Counted from the stretch's first letter, positions 10,201 to 17,839 are shown. The stretch: 64,000 bases of DNA from Deltaproteobacteria bacterium (GCA_016709225.1 JADJEE010000012.1:2151501-2215500), one strand, 5' to 3'. The notes: a model not told the origin generated them from the sequence alone. Numbers and translations: made by a program.

Positions 10201-11252
10201 TGGTGGCCGTCGACGAGCGCTGGCTGGTGGGCTCACTCGAGGATCAGCACGCCCAGCAGCTGCGACCCGCCGCGGCCCCGAACGCCGGCAACACGCTCGC
10301 GATGGGCGCGTTCGACGGTCTCGCGACCCCCCGCGACTACCTCGAGAAGATCTTCCAGATCCCGTACTGGGTGCCGCGCATGACCACCGCGTCGGCGCGC
10401 GACCTCATCGCCGACATGGTCGCGCAGGGCGAGCGCATCGAGCTGCCGCGCGCCGACCCGACCCGCGTGGTGTGGGTGGATCGCCCGCGACCGAGCTCGA
10501 CGCCGCCGCCCGCGGACGGCCCCCTGCCCGAGGCCGAGACCGCGCCGGCCGAGGTCCCGGGCCCCGACGTGGAGGACGAGCCGAGCGGTGGCAGCGTCCC
10601 GGGACCCGACGTCGAGTCCAGCGAGGGTGACGACGGCGGCATGCCGGGCTTCATGAGCCTCGCCGGTACCGCGGTGAGCAACGCGGTCGAGGCGATCTCG
10701 GAGGCGTTCTCCGGCGCCGCCGAGCCCACCGCCGCGCCGACGACGGACGACGAGTCGGGCGCCGACGACGAGCTGCTCCGCGTGCAGCCGATCTCGATCG
10801 GCGAGCGCGAGCGACTGGCGCTGCAGGCCCTGGTGCCGTTGGTGCAGAAATCGCCGCGCGCGGTGAAGCGCTTCGTCAACGTCTATCGCGTCATCCGCAG
10901 CACGCTCGGTGATCAGGCCGACGTCTTCATGCAGCACGACGACGACGAGGTGCCGTTCGGACCCGCGACCGTGCTCATCGCGATGATGGTCGGCGACCCC
11001 GAGGCCGGCGCCTCGTTGATCGCCGCGCTCGAGCAGGACGGTGACGACGACGGCTCGCTGCACGACAGCATGCAGCGGTGGATCGACGCCAAGCCGACGC
11101 TCGGCGAGGCCACGAGCATGGCGCTCACGCTCGCGCTGACTCGCGCCGGCTGGGCTCGGCAGCGTCGGGTCGATCTGCGGGGCGTGGTCGGTCGCGTGCG
11201 CCGCTTCTCGTTCGGCGCGCGCAACCTCGGCGTCGGCCAGCAGCGACACTGA
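7203..11252 (+). CDS. Large KAP-type P-loop NTPase with N-terminal Clp-N-like repeats
   Basis: Membrane-associated ATPase of the KAP group (STAND/AAA-related); KAP proteins organise membrane proteins in animals, and several bacterial ones occur in anti-phage loci. From ATG 7203 it has 1349 residues. The N-terminal 400 residues are helical, and two segments (about 260-310 and 325-370) resemble Clp N-domain repeats (HVHVEHLMVALYD; LRGRDLLTGVFAVEGCH). The Walker A box is GLFGEWGSGKSYF (about 440-452). A helical insert with two hydrophobic segments (about 637-676) follows, as is usual for KAP. Walker B is LYIDDLDRCPP (about 967). SPRAVKRFVNVYR near 1217 is the conserved KAP C-terminal arginine motif. 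A Pro/Glu/Asp-rich linker (about 1093-1190) interrupts the C-terminal part. No partner gene is visible; the upstream gene is a permease. Confidence 0.88.
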   Translation: MDAPRTLRSLAKDLGLEWIDGPATATLEADIARANRAFDRNDHEKIGFGARDVSTAGALVGALASLVRKPNLAPMLARVRARVDEVTPAEGEPTIDVGVGEAIARAARDDTDRVFDDLFLARALLEQPGELVHGGLAPFGLSAEALRRGLDDALALELDGERDRPLADNQRELDDAVFRAAGRRLGDLGEAARWLERGHDGDEAMYAAGSPSARRIGSHRALRRHARSNGELRLVPRLLADFAFSDAAREVLGLADRLRGDARHVHVEHLMVALYDAKASPARAAFDRAGVSRDAMLARLHGSELAEQRSATYVASERVPPLSSHAALALVHAARHAANRGDATLRGRDLLTGVFAVEGCHIVEKFTDVRVALASGPAPAREPDETRTPAAPQHPMVVASSVARFGGDGLDGPDVLGFTLEVDALARLIASEGIDPPLSIGLFGEWGSGKSYFMRRLRERIEQLAAATRRRRERDDVPPPAYVGHVVQVEFNAWNYVEVDLWASLVAHIFDRLHAHVIDEPGLEQRQWESLLHRLDDAENRRHDAKQALELAQARLDMRRREQAARERTLAYQIEILRRHAKLKRPIAEIEGTLGIAAARELWDAIVLRSSRATAVIKAMPDSLRAARSLFTGPAAWWLMAAIVLVIGGLLLARQLEWLPDLAAVAAAMPLLLAWVRKALGRSDALLAAIEAFQEGLLELERSKQEVDREALERLRDDAMAVEQARAEHDAERARVDSLRDEIARLYPGEQLADFLADRAASSDYRRHLGLPALVRRDFERLGRLVRPHTHRLPRDHVTGLALAQAPQHLLDMLHRLEPDATEPFEVVRVERSGDRVRAFAPDGRCAIFSCCEPIEGDEHPAPYEIDLRSVDDEPLGGPRDELGRLGRRVPERLVDGLRPAMIPARLAELLRRDAPLRGERLVHDTTLDRWVLTDHDGARRVEIGFDGELAIVEIGWPMHPTIERIVLYIDDLDRCPPERVVEVLGAVHLLLAFPLFVVVVAVDERWLVGSLEDQHAQQLRPAAAPNAGNTLAMGAFDGLATPRDYLEKIFQIPYWVPRMTTASARDLIADMVAQGERIELPRADPTRVVWVDRPRPSSTPPPADGPLPEAETAPAEVPGPDVEDEPSGGSVPGPDVESSEGDDGGMPGFMSLAGTAVSNAVEAISEAFSGAAEPTAAPTTDDESGADDELLRVQPISIGERERLALQALVPLVQKSPRAVKRFVNVYRVIRSTLGDQADVFMQHDDDEVPFGPATVLIAMMVGDPEAGASLIAALEQDGDDDGSLHDSMQRWIDAKPTLGEATSMALTLALTRAGWARQRRVDLRGVVGRVRRFSFGARNLGVGQQRH

Positions 11253-11260
11253 CGCTGGCG

Positions 11261-11782
11261 TCACGCGCCCGGATCGAGCTCGCCGGGTGGCGGATCGGTG
11301 CCCGGCGGCTTGCTCGGCCCGCCTTCGCTGGGATCGAGCTGACCGGGGGCGCCGCCGCCGGGCGATGGCACCTCGACGGTGTGCAGCTGACACCCGCCGC
11401 AACTCTGGCCGTCGTCGGAGATGCCCGAGCACTGACCGCTGCAGGTGAGCACGCGGTCGCTGCCGCCCGCCTCGCAGGCCTGGGCCTCGCTGCACCCACT
11501 GGCGCAGCGACACTGGAAGCCGGTCACGCCGTCGTCGAGGTAGACGACGCCGTTCTTCGGATCGATTTCGTAGTCGACGCCATCGGCGAGCACGATCTCG
11601 GTGGTGGACTTGACGGCGTAGGTCTTGGTCTGGGAGCCGACCTGCACGACGTCGTCGTCGCTGCACTCGGTGACGTCGTCGAGCTTGCCGCCGCGTAGCT
11701 CGAGACTGTCGTCGTCGTCGAGCGCCGCGCAGCCGAGGCCGCCCAAGAACATCGAGAGGAGGATCGAGGTGGTGTAGCGCAT
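11261..11782 (-). CDS. Cys-rich lipoprotein, paralogue of the upstream gene
   Basis: Unknown function, predicted to be anchored in the outer membrane. From ATG 11782 there are 173 residues: a signal with lipobox LGGLGC, an acidic stretch, then a Cys module with the pattern CRC-x2-GC, further single Cys, CSGQC, and SCGGC preceded by GISDDGQ. The tail is rich in Pro/Gly/Asp with repeated LDP (GQLDP, GELDP). A GGAG about ten bases before the ATG could be the ribosome binding site. The gene starting at 12308 has the same Cys order and the same tail, so this is a tandem duplication. It converges with the KAP ATPase, 8 bases apart. Confidence 0.75.
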   Translation of the reverse strand: MRYTTSILLSMFLGGLGCAALDDDDSLELRGGKLDDVTECSDDDVVQVGSQTKTYAVKSTTEIVLADGVDYEIDPKNGVVYLDDGVTGFQCRCASGCSEAQACEAGGSDRVLTCSGQCSGISDDGQSCGGCQLHTVEVPSPGGGAPGQLDPSEGGPSKPPGTDPPPGELDPGA

Positions 11783-11798
11783 GGGTGCTGGCTCCGCT

Positions 11799-12308
11799 TC
11801 AGAACGTGGGGTCGACCGAGCCGGGTCCGGGGTCGCTGCCCGGCGGCTTGGGGTCGGGGGTGTTGGTGGGGTCGAGCTGGCCCGAGCCGGGATCGGCCGG
11901 ATTGGGCGGTGGATCGGCGCGGTGCCAGCCGCAGCCCCAGCACGGCCGACCATCGCTGCTGATGGTGCCGTCGCAGGTGCCGGTGCAGATGGCGTCGATC
12001 GGGCCGGCGCTCACCTGGCAAACGCTGCCACCGCAGCCGCCGTCGCAGCGGCAGACGTACGTCGCCGCCTTGTCGATCGTCACGGTGGTGCCGCCCTTGT
12101 CGAGCTCGATCTCGTCGCCGAGCGACTCCAACCGCGATGGCGAGCTGATGCGCGCGTATTCGTCTTCGTAGGTCTGATACGCCGCGCCCGGATCGACGCA
12201 CTCGAGCGCCTCCCCGCGGAACTCGTCTGCATCGCCGCGACTGCGTGCGACCGGATCGCAGCCGATCGCGAGCGCCAGCACCCCCCACGTCCATGGTCGT
12301 CGATTCAT
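11799..12308 (-). CDS. Cys-rich lipoprotein, paralogue of the downstream gene
   Basis: Unknown function. The 169 residues begin with a short signal and lipobox (ALAIGC), then a region of no known fold (residues 20-70). The Cys module is the same as in its neighbour: CRC-x2-GC, CTGTC, then a PCWGC motif preceded by TISSDGR. The Pro/Gly/Asp tail again carries LDP-like repeats (GQLDP, GSVDP). It sits 16 bases upstream of the paralogue on the same strand, so the two are probably transcribed together. The paired cysteines suggest disulfides and an extracytoplasmic location. Confidence 0.75.
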   Translation of the reverse strand: MNRRPWTWGVLALAIGCDPVARSRGDADEFRGEALECVDPGAAYQTYEDEYARISSPSRLESLGDEIELDKGGTTVTIDKAATYVCRCDGGCGGSVCQVSAGPIDAICTGTCDGTISSDGRPCWGCGWHRADPPPNPADPGSGQLDPTNTPDPKPPGSDPGPGSVDPTF

Positions 12309-12405
12309 GCGCAGCTAGACCCGGCGGCGAGGATTTCGATCGTGCAAAGTGCCCGCGACCCGCGGGGCCGAGAGAACCTTTGCCGCCAGCCGCTGTCCTC
12401 GCTTC

Positions 12406-13500
12406 GTGCGTCTTCGCCTGGCCACCTCGATGCTCCTGCTGCCGTGCTGCACGCCCGTCGTGGCCGCCCCCCGGTCGACCACCCCCGCGCAGACCACTCC
12501 CGCGCAGACCACTCCCGCGCAGACCGAGGCTGCTCCGATCGCGGCCGCCGACGACGACCCCGCGACGCCGCGCTGGTGCATCCCGAGCGCTCCACCGCCG
12601 ACGCCACCCGGTCCGAGCGTCGCCCACTACGATTGCCAGCGTCACGCCACCGCGGTGGTCCGCGCGGTCGATGCCCGACTGCGCAAGCTGTGGACTCCCG
12701 CGCGCTCGCCCAGCCGGCTCGAGATCCATCGCACCTGCGATCCGCTCGCCGACACGATCACCCGCGTGGTGATCGAGAGTGGCTACGGCCACGGCTTCAG
12801 CCTGCACCTGTGGCAGCTCGAGCGCACCGACGACCGCGACTGGGCGGTATCGCGGCTCGACTACCGCGGCGACAGTGCCGATGGCGTCGCGAGCGTCGGT
12901 CGCGTCGGCGCACGCGTGATCGATCCGCTCCTCGCGGCCTCGCGCGTCGCGTTGGTGTCCGACGCGTTCGAGGTCACGCTGCCGTCGGAGGGACTCAGCC
13001 TGACCGCGGCGATGGGCTCCGGCGACTTCCATCGCGTCGTGCGCCTCGAAGACGACGACGGCGACGTGCTCGAGCGCCGCTTCACCGGCTACCCCGGCAA
13101 CGGCCTCGAGGAGGCGCCCGTGGTGGTCGCCAGCGACGCGCTGCTCGAGGTGCTCGAGGCGGTGCCGCTCGCCGAGCGCCCCGCCGAGCCAGTCGATCGC
13201 GGGTTCTTCGTCGAGCGCTACGCCGCCGCCGCGCCCCACTTCGACGACGAGTTCTTCTGGTGGGTCACCGAGCGCTACATCGTGATGGCGCGCTCGTTCG
13301 GGCAGGCCTCGCTGATCCCGAGCCTGGTCGAGCGCGCCACCAAGCCCGGCGAGCACTCGGTCGCGCGCGCGCGTGAGACCGCCGTCGCCGCGCTCGCGGC
13401 GGTGACGGGCCACGACCTGCGTGTCGGTGCCGACGGCAAGCCCCGCGCGCTCGAGCTCGCGGCGGCCGACTACGCCGCGGCATGCCTGCCGGTTCGCTAG
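12406..13500 (+). CDS. Secreted or lipid-anchored protein of unknown function
   Basis: Not recognised. GTG 12406 gives MRLRLATSMLLLPCCTPVVAA, a signal peptide with a possible lipobox (LLPC). Starting further upstream would put a charged segment before the signal. A threefold Thr-Thr-Pro-Ala-Gln repeat and an acidic linker follow, then a globular part from about residue 55 to 364 with no motif I can name. The middle (HGFSLHLWQLERTDDRDWAV) and the end (a helical segment) look well ordered. Codon use is like that of its neighbours. It is divergent from the Cys-rich lipoprotein pair. Confidence 0.65.
   Translation: MRLRLATSMLLLPCCTPVVAAPRSTTPAQTTPAQTTPAQTEAAPIAAADDDPATPRWCIPSAPPPTPPGPSVAHYDCQRHATAVVRAVDARLRKLWTPARSPSRLEIHRTCDPLADTITRVVIESGYGHGFSLHLWQLERTDDRDWAVSRLDYRGDSADGVASVGRVGARVIDPLLAASRVALVSDAFEVTLPSEGLSLTAAMGSGDFHRVVRLEDDDGDVLERRFTGYPGNGLEEAPVVVASDALLEVLEAVPLAERPAEPVDRGFFVERYAAAAPHFDDEFFWWVTERYIVMARSFGQASLIPSLVERATKPGEHSVARARETAVAALAAVTGHDLRVGADGKPRALELAAADYAAACLPVR
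12478..12522 (+). repeat. Three tandem 15-bp units coding for TTPAQ
   Basis: Three in-frame copies of a 15-base unit (ACCACTCCCGCGCAG; the first copy differs by one base) encode a TTPAQ linker just after the signal peptide. The near identity indicates recent slippage expansion. Confidence 0.85.
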
Positions 13501-13664
13501 TGACCCACCACAATCGCTGTGTCGAGGTACTAGTCGGGCTGCACGCGCGTCGATGGTGCGCCGGGCGGCGTGTCGGCCAAGCCGTGGGCCATCGGCCAAT
13601 CTGCTGACCACTCGGCTGCCGGGCTGGCACCGCAGCACCATCCTCGTCTCGAAGGAGAGAGACG

Positions 13665-14393
13665 ATGACCATGGACATGCACGACGAGATCGCGATCGTC
13701 ACCGGGGCGAGCCGCGGGCTCGGGCTGGCACTGTCGCACGCGCTGGCACGACGCGGAGCGAAGGTCGCCATGCTCGCCCGCGACGAGGACGCGCTGGCAC
13801 GGGCGGCGCGCGAGGTCGGCGAGTTCGGCGAGGTGCTGGCGATCGCCGCCGACATCGGTGATCCCACCCAGGCGCCGTCGATCGCCGCTCGCGTCGCGGC
13901 GCGCTTCGGGCCGGCGACCCTCGTGGTGCACAACGCCAGCACGCTGGGCGCGGTGCCGCTGCAGCTGCTGGCCGACACCGACCCGCGGATGTTCGCCGCG
14001 ACGATGGCGACCAATCTCATCGGCCCGTTCGCGCTGTCCCATGCCGTGGTCGGATCGATGGTGCTGCGCGGGCACGGCACGCTGGTGCACATCAGCTCCG
14101 ACGCAGCGGTCGAGCCGTATCCGCGCTGGGGCGCCTATGCGGTGTCGAAGGCTGGCCTCGATCACCTCGCGCGCATCTGGGCCGCGGAGCTCGACGGCAC
14201 CGGGGTGCGAGTGCTCGCGATCGACCCCGGCGAGATGGACACGCAGATGCACGCCGACGCGATCCCCGACGCCGACCGCGGCACGCTGGCACGCCCGAGC
14301 GACGTGGCCGCGCGCATCGTCGCACTGCTCGGCCGAAGCGAGCGCGCCTTGCCCGTGCGCTTGCAGGCCGCCGACATCGAGGTGACGACATGA
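13665..14393 (+). CDS. Short-chain dehydrogenase/reductase (SDR)
   Basis: NAD(P)-dependent oxidoreductase, cytoplasmic, substrate unknown. The Rossmann motif TGASRGLG lies at residues 13-20, the NA(S/G) structural motif is seen as VVHNAS, and the active-site triad is complete: a Ser in HISSDAA, then Tyr158 and Lys162 in YAVSK. Length (242) is typical for a classical SDR. Arg23-side residues and ARD after beta-2 suggest NADP(H) preference, which is only a hint. A GGAGAGAGACG sequence precedes ATG 13665. The last codons overlap the next start (ATGA), coupling it to the QueA-like gene. Confidence 0.92.
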   Translation: MTMDMHDEIAIVTGASRGLGLALSHALARRGAKVAMLARDEDALARAAREVGEFGEVLAIAADIGDPTQAPSIAARVAARFGPATLVVHNASTLGAVPLQLLADTDPRMFAATMATNLIGPFALSHAVVGSMVLRGHGTLVHISSDAAVEPYPRWGAYAVSKAGLDHLARIWAAELDGTGVRVLAIDPGEMDTQMHADAIPDADRGTLARPSDVAARIVALLGRSERALPVRLQAADIEVTT

Positions 14394-15442
14394 AGGCCCG
14401 CGGTACCCCCGACAAGGGTGGCGACACCCAGCGCCTGCTGGCGATCGACAGCGCCAGCGGCGAGGTCTTCGAACGCACCGTGGGCGAGCTGCCGCAGCTG
14501 CTGCGCGCCGGCGATCTGGTGGTGCTCAACGATGCCGCGACGATGCCGGCCTCGCTGCAAGCTCGGGCCAACGGTGCCGCGATCGAGCTGCGCCTGGCGG
14601 GCCCGCCCGAGCAGGGTCGCTGGCTCGCGGTGCTGTTCGGCGACGGCAGCTGGCGCGTCGACACCGACGCCCGACCGGCACCGCCGCGGCTGGAGCTGGG
14701 CGCACGCATCGAGCTCGACGGGCGCGTGCAGGCCCACGTGGTCGCGGTCGATCCCACGTCGACGCGGCTGGTGTGGCTGGCGTTCGACGTGCCGGAGGCA
14801 GCGGTCTGGTCGCTGCTGTATCGACGGGGTCAACCCGTGCAGTACTCGTACCTGGCGCACGCGCTCGCGCTGTCCGACGTGCAGACCAGCTATGCCGGGC
14901 GACCGTGGTCGGTCGAGATGCCGTCGGCCGGTCGACCGCTGACGATCGCCACACTGTTGGCGCTGCGACGTCGTGGCATCGAGGTCGCGATGCTCACCCA
15001 CGCCGCAGGGCTGTCGGCGACGGGTGATCCCGCGCTCGACGCCCGGTTGCCGCTGCCCGAGCGCTACGACCTGCCGGCGAGCACCGTCGTTGCGGTCGCG
15101 GCCGCGCGGGCACGGGGCGGCCGCGTCGTCGCGGTCGGGACCTCGGTCGTGCGCGCGCTCGAGGGCAGCGCGGCGCAGCACGGCGGCGTGCTGCGGGCCG
15201 GCTCGGGGCTCACCGATCTGCGGATCTCGCCGACGTTCACCCGTCGCGTCGTCGACGGCGTGCTCTCGGGCGTGCACGAGCCTGGCAGCAGCCACCACGC
15301 GCTGCTCGGAGCGTTCGCGGATGCATCGCTGCTGGAGCACGCCCACGCGTGGGCGCTCGCCCACGACCTGCAGGTGCACGAGTTCGGCGACTCGACGCTG
15401 GTGCTGCCCGGCCTCGCCCACCGCGATCGGCTCGCGGCCTGA
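14390..15442 (+). CDS. Divergent QueA-like protein (S-adenosylmethionine:tRNA ribosyltransferase-isomerase family)
   Basis: True QueA transfers the ribosyl part of SAM to preQ1 in tRNA to make epoxyqueuosine. This 350-residue protein has the fold signature: RLLAID (15-20), GDLVVLNDAATMPASL (41-56), QYSYL (151-155), a QTSYAG stretch (165-170) and C-terminal GTSVVRALE, GLTDL and HEPGSSH...LGAF. However, the highly conserved substrate-binding segment that reads VAAPTAGLHFT in true QueA is WSVEMPSAGRPLT (173-185) here, and the usual N-terminal DFDYELP region is missing. It therefore probably has a changed substrate or function. It is coupled to the SDR gene (ATGA), and its stop is 2 bases from the stop of the opposing gene. 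Confidence 0.8.
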   Translation: MKARGTPDKGGDTQRLLAIDSASGEVFERTVGELPQLLRAGDLVVLNDAATMPASLQARANGAAIELRLAGPPEQGRWLAVLFGDGSWRVDTDARPAPPRLELGARIELDGRVQAHVVAVDPTSTRLVWLAFDVPEAAVWSLLYRRGQPVQYSYLAHALALSDVQTSYAGRPWSVEMPSAGRPLTIATLLALRRRGIEVAMLTHAAGLSATGDPALDARLPLPERYDLPASTVVAVAAARARGGRVVAVGTSVVRALEGSAAQHGGVLRAGSGLTDLRISPTFTRRVVDGVLSGVHEPGSSHHALLGAFADASLLEHAHAWALAHDLQVHEFGDSTLVLPGLAHRDRLAA

Positions 15443-15444
15443 CG

Positions 15445-16764
15445 TCACTGCACGTCGAGCGTGTACATGCCACCGGCGGCCGCGGTGACGAACACGAACG
15501 CATCGTCCTGCGCGCCGACCTCGAGCGAAGCACCGCCGACCGGATCGACCACCGTGATGGTGTCGGTGATCGTGAACGCGCGCGCGCCGATGCCCGCGCC
15601 CGTGGCGGTGATCGTCAGCGGGCCGGGACCGATGAGGCGGTACACGTCGAAGCCACCGGGGTACACCGCGCCCGTGGCCCCGTCGCCCGCCACGAGATCG
15701 CCCTCGCGCGCGACCTCGCCGACGTCGAAGGTCTCGAAGCCGTAGCCGAGCTCGGGGCGGTCGGCGATCATCGCGACACCCATGTCGAGGAACACCGTGA
15801 AGGCATCATCGTCACCGACACTGGCGAGCGCGGCGTCGAGGCCGGCCCAGTCGTTGGCTGCCTCGGCCGTGATCGCGGTCATCAAGGGCGCGCCGCCGCG
15901 CTCGTAGAGATACGTGCCCCACAGCAGCCCCGCGCCATAGTTGAAGGTGCCGAAGTCGACGCCACCGGGGCCCCAGTCCTGGTCGGGGTCGAGGCGGAAG
16001 TCGTCGAGCCACTCGTCGTCGGTGAAGAAGCCGTTGGCGCTCATCGCCGCCTCGGCCATGCTCTCGTCGATCCACGCCACCTCGTCGGCGTCGTAGCCGC
16101 GATGGATGATGTGGTAGCTCTCGTGCGCTGCGATCGACAGCGCGTCGTCGCCGTCGAGCGGCGTGAGCACGGTACCGTCGAGGTGCAGCTGGGCATAGTC
16201 GCACCAGCTGCACAGGTAGCCATCACCCCCGCCGTTGGTGTCGACCACGAAGATCGCGACCTTGCCCCCGGGCAGGCCCGCGGCATCGAGCGAGCCGAAC
16301 ACCGCCTCGTCGTTCACGATCACGCCCCTCTCCGGATCGATCGATCCCGCGGGCGTGAAGAGCTCGTAGCGATGCATGAAGCCGGCGACGTCACTCTGAT
16401 CGATGCCCTGCTCCCAGAGGTCGTCGGCGACGATCAGGAAGGTGCGCTCGCCCTCGGCGCGGCAGGTACCGCTGACCGACGAGATCTGGTGGGTCTGCCC
16501 ATCGTAGACCTGCGTCGAGGCCGGCATGCCGTAGCACGGCGAGTCGGTGTAGTCGGGCAGTCCGCCGGTGGTCGTGCCGCCGCTCGAGTCGGCCGCACCA
16601 CCGGACGATCCGCCCGAGCTGCTACCGGTGCTGCCGTCGTGGCCGCCACTCGACGACTCGCCCGTCGTCGGGCCCGAGCTGCCGCTGCCGACGTCACCCC
16701 CACCTCCGGTGTCCGCGCACGCGAACAGCAGCATCGACACCGGCACGCCCATCATCCGTCGCAT
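15445..16764 (-). CDS. Lipoprotein zinc metallopeptidase (HExxH)
   Basis: Predicted surface lipoprotein protease. MRRMMGVPVSMLLFACAD gives a lipobox Cys at 16, followed by about 50 residues made almost only of Ser, Gly and Thr, a flexible surface linker. The globular part carries AAHESYHIIHRG (His214, Glu215, His218), followed within 20 residues by WIDESMAEA, the layout of a zincin with a glutamate third ligand. The C-terminal 100 residues (VYPGGFDVYRLIGPG ... ITITDTI) look like a beta-sandwich pre-peptidase C-terminal type domain. Its exact family is unclear. It converges with the QueA-like gene. Confidence 0.8.
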   Translation of the reverse strand: MRRMMGVPVSMLLFACADTGGGGDVGSGSSGPTTGESSSGGHDGSTGSSSGGSSGGAADSSGGTTTGGLPDYTDSPCYGMPASTQVYDGQTHQISSVSGTCRAEGERTFLIVADDLWEQGIDQSDVAGFMHRYELFTPAGSIDPERGVIVNDEAVFGSLDAAGLPGGKVAIFVVDTNGGGDGYLCSWCDYAQLHLDGTVLTPLDGDDALSIAAHESYHIIHRGYDADEVAWIDESMAEAAMSANGFFTDDEWLDDFRLDPDQDWGPGGVDFGTFNYGAGLLWGTYLYERGGAPLMTAITAEAANDWAGLDAALASVGDDDAFTVFLDMGVAMIADRPELGYGFETFDVGEVAREGDLVAGDGATGAVYPGGFDVYRLIGPGPLTITATGAGIGARAFTITDTITVVDPVGGASLEVGAQDDAFVFVTAAAGGMYTLDVQ

Positions 16765-16884
16765 GCCGCGAAGCCTACGCCGATCGCCCGTGCCTGCGCG
16801 ATCGGATTGCTCCGCGCGTGCCAGGGGGCTAGCGTTACGACGCGAACGACCTCGCGCGCGGGCGCGAAGTCACATGTCTCCGAG

Positions 16885-17463
16885 ATGGCGCGCGCGCGAC
16901 AGTTCGACGTCGAGATCGCGACCGATGCAGCGGTCGAGCTGTTCTGGGACCGCGGCTATACGGCGTGCTCGGTCCGCGATCTGTGCGAGGCGATGGCGCT
17001 GCAGCCCGGCAGCTTCTACGCGGCCTTCGGCAGCAAGCAGGCCTGCTTTCGTCGTGCACTCGAGCGCTACCTCGCACGGGAGGCCGAGCGCAACGGACTG
17101 CTGCGAGGCCCCGGGCCCGAGGCCATCCGCGCGTGGCTCGACACCATCGCGTCGCCGCGCCGACGCCACCGCGGCTGCCTGCTGGTGAACACCGCCGTCG
17201 AGGGGCCCCACCTCGACGCACCGACCCGCGCGTTCGTGGCCGCGCGCATGGCCGCGATGGAGCACTTCTTCACCGCGTGTCTGGGCGGCGGCCCCGACGC
17301 CCACCGCGGCGCGGCCCTGGTGTCGAGCACGGTGATCGCGATCCACGTGCTGGCCCGCGCCGGCACCACCGCCCCCCACCTGCGCAGCCTCGCCGACCAG
17401 ACCCTCGGCACGCTGCAGCTGCCGCTGCTCGGCGGTTCGCGACGCTCGGCCCGGCGGGCTTGA
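16885..17463 (+). CDS. TetR/AcrR family transcriptional regulator
   Basis: Ligand-responsive repressor. From ATG 16885 the 192-residue chain begins with the TetR helix-turn-helix (residues about 8-55: DAAVELFWDRGYTACSVRDLCEAM ... GSFYAAFGSKQACF), and the C-terminal part is of the AcrR ligand-binding type, with the RGCLLVNTAVE motif common in this subgroup. Its stop codon lies inside the start of a 32-bp perfect palindrome that also contains a promoter for the next gene, so the likely target is the DUF1304 gene immediately downstream. The operator lies after, not before, tetR, so autoregulation is not implied. Confidence 0.93.
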   Translation: MARARQFDVEIATDAAVELFWDRGYTACSVRDLCEAMALQPGSFYAAFGSKQACFRRALERYLAREAERNGLLRGPGPEAIRAWLDTIASPRRRHRGCLLVNTAVEGPHLDAPTRAFVAARMAAMEHFFTACLGGGPDAHRGAALVSSTVIAIHVLARAGTTAPHLRSLADQTLGTLQLPLLGGSRRSARRA

Positions 17464-17493
17464 CGATTCTTGAGCGATCGCTCAAGAATCGTC
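17460..17493 (+). promoter_or_regulatory. TetR operator (32-bp perfect palindrome) with embedded promoter
   Basis: Bases 17462-17493 form a perfect inverted repeat whose half is GACGATTCTTGAGCGA; the inner TTGAGCGA/TCGCTCAA resembles known TetR/AcrR operators. A TTGACG box (17460-17465) and an AAGAAT box (17484-17489), 18 bases apart, form a plausible sigma-70 promoter lying fully within it. The DUF1304 ATG at 17498 is only 4 bases past the palindrome, so transcription would begin at or next to the start codon (a leaderless message). Bound repressor would cover both promoter boxes. Confidence 0.8.
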
Positions 17494-17497
17494 GCCG

Positions 17498-17839
17498 ATG
17501 GCCGCCACCGTGATGACCCTGCTGGTCGCGTTCCTCCACATCGTCTTCATGGTGTTCGAGACGTTCCTGTGGACGACGCCCGGCGTGCGACGCCGCTTCG
17601 GCCAGAGCGCAGAACAAGCCGAGGCCACCCGCGTGCTCGCGGCCAACCAGGGCGTGTACAACGGCGCGCTCGCAGGCGCGCTGGTGTGGGCCACCACCGC
17701 CGGCGACGTGCCGGCGACCCGCGTGCTGCTCGGCTTCGTGATCGTGGTCGGGCTGTACGGCGGCTTCACGGCCAAGCGCAGCATCTTGGTGCTGCAGGCG
17801 CTGCCGGCCGCGATCGCGCTGGCGCTGACGCTGGTCTGA
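17498..17839 (+). CDS. DUF1304 family small membrane protein
   Basis: Four-helix inner-membrane protein of 113 residues, function unknown. The family pattern is clear: LHIVFMVFETFLW in TM1, the conserved NQGVYNGALAGALVW in TM2, then GFVIVVGLYGGFT in TM3 and a last helix. Family members are often found beside TetR regulators, and this one has the repressor gene upstream and the operator directly before the ATG, so induction by the TetR ligand is expected. Confidence 0.9.
   Translation: MAATVMTLLVAFLHIVFMVFETFLWTTPGVRRRFGQSAEQAEATRVLAANQGVYNGALAGALVWATTAGDVPATRVLLGFVIVVGLYGGFTAKRSILVLQALPAAIALALTLV

Noticed and set aside
7203..11252. KAP ATPase as part of a defence island
   Set aside because: Adjacent genes are a permease and Cys-rich lipoproteins; no restriction, toxin-antitoxin or other defence gene is nearby, so the defence role stays only a hypothesis.
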